Shown in pieces: positions 7,248-9,538 of a stretch of DNA of 9,538 nucleotides. The notes under the pieces were generated by a model. That model did no database searches, had not been told where the DNA came from, and saw nothing but the letters and a program-made list of their open reading frames with translations. The position numbers were made by a program, and so were the translations under genes. This stretch comes from Palsa-883 sp035486355 (lineage in GTDB: Bacteria; Pseudomonadota; Alphaproteobacteria; Acetobacterales; Acetobacteraceae): NCBI GenBank assembly GCA_035486355.1, contig DATHNE010000175.1, positions 1 to 9,538 on the forward strand, given 5' to 3'. Numbering within the stretch: position 1 is the first letter of the stretch; every line of letters begins with the position of its first letter.

Positions 7248-7347
7248 GTGCGCGATCGGGTCGCCATTTCGGGGCCCGGCGCGCCGAAAACCTGCCCACG
7301 TGCGTGGACTGCATGGCCGATCTAGCAAAATTCAGCTTTTTTTTGCC

Positions 7348-7398
7348 ATGAGACTCCGTAATCATCCTCCGGCAACCATTTGGCGCGCCGGACCTTGA
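7348..7398 (+). other. Possible 16-codon leader ORF in front of the C26 hydrolase
   Basis: ATG at 7348 opens MRLRNHPPATIWRAGP, ending in TGA at 7396-7398. That TGA overlaps the TTG at 7395-7397 as TTGA, the same join seen between permease and ATPase genes, so it could couple translation to the second possible start of the hydrolase. No good ribosome binding site precedes it; an 8-T run (7337-7344) does, unusual in this GC-rich DNA. Speculative. Confidence 0.2.
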
Positions 7399-8159
7399 AG
7401 CCACTCGTCGGGATCAGTTGCTGCACCAAACAGTTCGGCGTCTTCGGGATGCCGAACCACGCCGCGTCCGATACTTATGTCTGCGCGACCGACCAGGTGG
7501 TGCACGCCGTCCCGGTGCTGATCCCTGCCAACGGCGACAAGACCGACGTCGAAACCCTGCTCGACCGCCTGGATGGTATCATCCTGACCGGCAGCCGATC
7601 AAACGTGCAGCCCAGCCTGTATGGCGGCCCGCCGCATCCCAAAGGCATCCCGGAAGACCCGGCCCGCGATGGCGCTATCCTGCCGCTGATTCGCGCCGCG
7701 ATCACCCGTGGCGTGCCGTTGCTGGCAATCTGCCGCGGCTTCCAGGAGCTGAACGTGGCGCTTGGCGGCACATTGCATCAGCGGCTGCAGGATCTGCCCG
7801 ACCGGATCGACCATTCCACCCCGATGCAGCCCTCGGCCAAGGTGCGGCAGGGTAAGGCCCACACCATCCGCGTCATCCCCGGTAGCTGGCTGCATCGGAT
7901 CGCAGGCGCAGCGCAGATCGCGGTCAACTCGCTGCACAACCAGGGGATCGATCGGATGGCCCCTGGCCTGGTGGCTGAAGGCGTTGCGCCGGATGGGCAG
8001 ATCGAAGCGGTGCGGGTGCTGAATGCGCCCGGCTTCGCGGTCGGCGTCCAGTGGCACCCGGAATACGACTGGGAGACCGACGCGGTCTCCCGCCGCATCT
8101 TCGAGGCGTTCGGCCAGGCGGTGCACAGCCGCGTTCTCTTGTCGGCCGCGGCGGACTGA
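7380..8159 (+). CDS. Gamma-glutamyl-gamma-aminobutyrate hydrolase family protein (PuuD-like, peptidase C26)
   Basis: 259 residues from TTG 7380, close to the roughly 254 of E. coli PuuD. Class-I glutamine amidotransferase fold with a complete triad: nucleophile Cys118 in LLAICRGFQELNVALGGTL (114-132), His226 and Glu228 in VQWHPEYD (223-230). DGIILTGSRSNVQPSLYGG (65-83) is the family's oxyanion-side loop, and HNQGIDRMAPGL (186-197) is also typical. Members split gamma-glutamyl amides, as in putrescine breakdown; the rest of a Puu pathway is absent here, so the substrate may be another gamma-glutamyl or amide compound. Start is uncertain: an in-frame stop at 7359-7361 limits it, and only TTG 7380 or TTG 7395 (giving MKPLVGISCC) precede the conserved core, neither with a clear ribosome binding site. 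It diverges from the transporter operon and shares the conserved box, suggesting joint control. Cytoplasmic. Confidence 0.88.
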   Translation: MARRTLKPLVGISCCTKQFGVFGMPNHAASDTYVCATDQVVHAVPVLIPANGDKTDVETLLDRLDGIILTGSRSNVQPSLYGGPPHPKGIPEDPARDGAILPLIRAAITRGVPLLAICRGFQELNVALGGTLHQRLQDLPDRIDHSTPMQPSAKVRQGKAHTIRVIPGSWLHRIAGAAQIAVNSLHNQGIDRMAPGLVAEGVAPDGQIEAVRVLNAPGFAVGVQWHPEYDWETDAVSRRIFEAFGQAVHSRVLLSAAAD

Positions 8160-8213
8160 CACAGTACGCTGGCGGGTTGCCAACCGCCGGGAAGCCGCCT
8201 AGAAACCGCGCCC

Positions 8214-8230
8214 TGCCCCGGCGCGGGGCA
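8214..8230. terminator. GC-rich hairpin after the C26 hydrolase, possible terminator
   Basis: TGCCCC (8214-8219) and GGGGCA (8225-8230) form a perfect 6-bp stem with a 5-base loop, 55 bases after the hydrolase stop and just before the tRNA gene. There is no T-run, so a role in termination is only possible. Confidence 0.3.
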
Positions 8231-8237
8231 ACGGAGC

Positions 8238-8312
8238 GCGGGCGTAGCTCAGGGGTAGAGCACAACCTTGCCAAGGTTGGGGTCGAGGGTTCGAATCCCT
8301 TCGCCCGCTCCA
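8238..8312 (+). tRNA. tRNA-Gly (anticodon GCC)
   Basis: A complete cloverleaf can be drawn: acceptor arms GCGGGCG (8238-8244) and CGCCCGC (8302-8308), D-arm GCTCAGGGGTAGAGC, anticodon stem CAACC/GGTTG closing the 7-base loop TTGCCAA with anticodon GCC, and T-arm GAGGGTTCGAATCCCTTC containing the invariant GTTCGAATC. Discriminator T8309 and an encoded CCA (8310-8312) follow. It decodes GGC and GGU, both frequent in this DNA. Confidence 0.97.
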
Positions 8313-8555
8313 GTTTTCAAAGGAAAAACAAAGACTTGCGAAGACCGCCGTGAGGCGGCACAAACGCCTCCGCCGAGCTGGACACCACCCAGACACCACG
8401 GGCGTCGGGCGAGGGTCATGCGCTTGCGACCATCGAAGCAGCTCACGCTGGATACGCGGTTCCAGCGCTCCCGACCCTCAGCGCAAACTCGCGGATCAGC
8501 AGCTTGGTACCGGCCGAGGCTGGCCGATCCGGGAAGCACAGCAAAGACCGATAAA
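8313..8555. other. Intergenic stretch between tRNA-Gly and the kinase remnant, no gene recognised
   Basis: About 240 bases without a recognisable gene. A short stem CCGCC/GGCGG (8345-8358) lies 33 bases after the tRNA and could help end its transcript. Frames open across the stretch give Arg/Ser/Pro-rich peptides with no family resemblance. No integrase and no second copy of the tRNA 3' end were seen. Confidence 0.4.
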
Positions 8556-9245
8556 TCAGATTTCCGGAGGCCCCGGCGTTGGAGCTTGGCCGCCCGTTTC
8601 GGTCGGCATGTTGGTTCCGGGTTCGGCGGGTAGGTGGACCCGCACTACCAGGCCGCCACCCTTCCGAGAGCCAAGGCTGATCTCCCCGCCGTGCTCCCAG
8701 ATGATCGACCGGGTAACGGAGAGACCGAGCCCGACCCCACCCGTGCTCGGATCGCGCGCGCTGCCGATCCTGTAAAAGGGCTCGAACACCTTCTCCCGTT
8801 CGCTCCGCGGGATGCCAGGGCCTTCGTCTTCGACGAGGATCACGACGCGGTCGGCCTCTGGAGCAAGCGTCACAGAAGCCATGCCGCCGTACTTCGCGGC
8901 GTTATCTACGAGATTGGAGATCGCCCGCCGCATGGCCGTCGGCCGGCAGGAAATCGTGATGCCGCGCGGTCCCGAAAAGGTCGCCTTGTCCCCGGCGTCC
9001 GCGGCATCCTCGCAGATGCCTTCGACCAGGGCGCTCAGATCGACGAGCGATCGCGCCTCCTGCTTCGCATCGTCTCGCGTGAATGACAGGATCGATTCGA
9101 CCATCCCAGTCATCATGTCGACTTCGTCGAGCATCTTCTGCCCTGAGATCGTGTCAGGGCGCAATCTAATCGCCCCGGACCAAGGGCTCCATCGGGTGGA
9201 TACCTCTGAGCCAGAGGGTATTCTTATGATGCGCGTCCGTTTCAT
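8556..9245 (-). pseudogene. Sensor histidine kinase, C-terminal remnant (no His-box or sensor region)
   Basis: The 229-codon frame holds an intact HATPase catalytic domain of an EnvZ-like kinase: N-box NLVDNAAKYG (111-120), G1 box DEGPGIP (140-146), F-box FEPF (154-157), G2 box GGVGLGLS (169-176) and WEHGGEISLGS near the end. Before it only the second dimerisation helix is recognisable (about 26-58, IRLRPDTISGQKMLDEVDMM...). The first helix with the phosphorylated His (SHDLRTP-like), HAMP and transmembrane sensor are missing; residues 1-25 (MKRTRIIRIPSGSEVS...) look unrelated, and the DNA before them shows no kinase sequence. A kinase without the His cannot signal in the usual way, so this is probably a 5'-truncated pseudogene with the break near 9165-9200. 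It could be expressed as a free ATPase domain, but no ribosome binding site is obvious at the ATG. No response regulator lies within the window. Confidence 0.65.
9200..9221. repeat. Short inverted repeat at the edge of the kinase remnant
   Basis: ATACCTCTG (9200-9208), loop AGC, CAGAGGGTAT (9212-9221): arms match except for one extra G. It lies next to the point where kinase similarity ends, and overlaps the purine-rich stretch before ATG 9226. It may be a small hairpin or the scar of a rearrangement. Confidence 0.45.
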
Positions 9246-9538
9246 CCCGTCATGTCATCCCTACCTGTCATTCCGCACCCAGCCATATTCTGCCCATCCG
9301 CTATACGCCCACTCCGGTCATCCAGCCGCCCTGGCCGGCGCCGCAGAAGCGGTCATTCCCCTACGAGCCGTTGGTGGCCCGGATTGGTGGAAGGCCACCG
9401 ATCTGGTGGTGCCCCGGATGTCAAAGGCGCAGCCTTGCTCGGACATTACGAGGCAAGCGTGGCCTCGAAGCCGACCTCGATGTTCATCAACTTGGAGACC
9501 GGGCAACCAGCCTTTGCATTCGTGGCGATTGATTGGAA
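9226..9538 (+). other. Unassigned right-edge region; possible start of a gene or decayed coding DNA
   Basis: No family recognised. One plus-strand frame is open from ATG 9226 (or ATG 9229) to the window end, with GAGGG about eight bases before the ATG, giving about 104 residues that begin MMRVRFIPSCHPYLSFRTQ. Its middle part (HPAALAGAAEAVIPLRAVGG) looks coding, but after about 9420 it turns Arg/Ser/Pro-rich. Over the same last stretch a neighbouring plus frame reads more like protein (ALLGHYEASVASKPTSMF, then INLETGQPAFAFVAIDW). That switch suggests a frameshifted, decayed gene, or simply non-coding DNA; it cannot be settled without sequence beyond the edge. Confidence 0.2.

Noticed and set aside
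7120..7379. Thiamin (TPP) riboswitch before the NMT1/THI5-like operon
   Set aside because: The family name invites it, but neither strand shows the conserved CUGAGA/ACCUGA-type core; the recurrent LysR-like box explains the region better.
8290..8312. tRNA-Gly 3' end as an attachment site of an integrated element
   Set aside because: No second copy of the 3' end and no integrase or phage gene is visible in the window, so it remains unsupported.
8249..8539. Minus-strand frame ending GEGIRTLDPNLGKVVLYP
   Set aside because: This is the well-known spurious peptide obtained by translating the antisense strand of a tRNA gene.
8634..9086. 150-codon plus-strand frame
   Set aside because: Antisense to the kinase ATPase domain, which has conserved N, G1, F and G2 boxes on the other strand.
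9171..9245. HPMEPLVR in another minus-strand frame as a decayed kinase His-box
   Set aside because: The likeness to HDLRTPLTR is loose, needs a gap and a frameshift, and surrounding residues do not match a first dimerisation helix.
1..9538. CRISPR array or insertion sequence
   Set aside because: No regularly spaced direct repeats and no transposase-like frame were found on either strand.

Overview
The window is GC-rich DNA from a bacterium. Codon use, the density of GTG/TTG starts, a TauABC/SsuABC-type transporter, LysR control and a neprosin-type glutamic peptidase all suit an alphaproteobacterium, perhaps an acid-tolerant Acetobacteraceae-like one. The taxonomy is inference; nothing here fixes a genus.

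Layout. (1) 1-1043, plus strand: most of a neprosin-family (glutamic) peptidase whose frame is open at the left edge, followed by a perfect 15-bp hairpin that probably ends transcription from both sides. (2) 1126-3344, minus strand: a two-gene operon of a luciferase-like flavin monooxygenase (LLM) and an M24/creatinase-fold hydrolase that has lost most of the metal ligands; the two overlap by one base. (3) 3475-4401, plus strand: a divergent LysR regulator. (4) 4428-4529: an imperfect palindromic element between convergent genes. (5) 4532-7119, minus strand: an operon encoding a periplasmic substrate-binding protein, a permease and an ATPase of the nitrate/sulfonate/taurine ABC family. (6) 7380-8159, plus strand: a class-I glutamine amidotransferase-like gamma-glutamyl hydrolase (PuuD/peptidase C26) divergent from the transporter. 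(7) 8238-8312: tRNA-Gly(GCC). (8) 8556-9245, minus strand: the C-terminal half of a sensor histidine kinase without its phosphorylatable His region, followed by about 300 bases with no gene I can name.

The main discovery is that the two divergent intergenic regions (LLM/LysR and binding protein/amidohydrolase) carry the same 34-bp sequence with 33 of 34 bases identical, at 3408-3441 and 7205-7238. Short flanking matches (TGACGCTA on one side, AACGT on the other) lie at nearly the same distances. The conserved block holds an ATAA-N12-TTAT dyad next to a TTGGAC -35-like element reading toward both minus-strand operons, and a TATAA(G/A) -10-like element reading toward both plus-strand genes. I infer that the LysR protein binds both sites, which would make the monooxygenase, M24 hydrolase, transporter and gamma-glutamyl hydrolase one regulon.

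Read together, the regulon looks like an import-and-degrade pathway for a small nitrogen- or sulfur-containing organic compound: high-affinity uptake, flavin-dependent oxidative cleavage, then amide or C-N hydrolysis by two hydrolases. The substrate cannot be read from the sequence.
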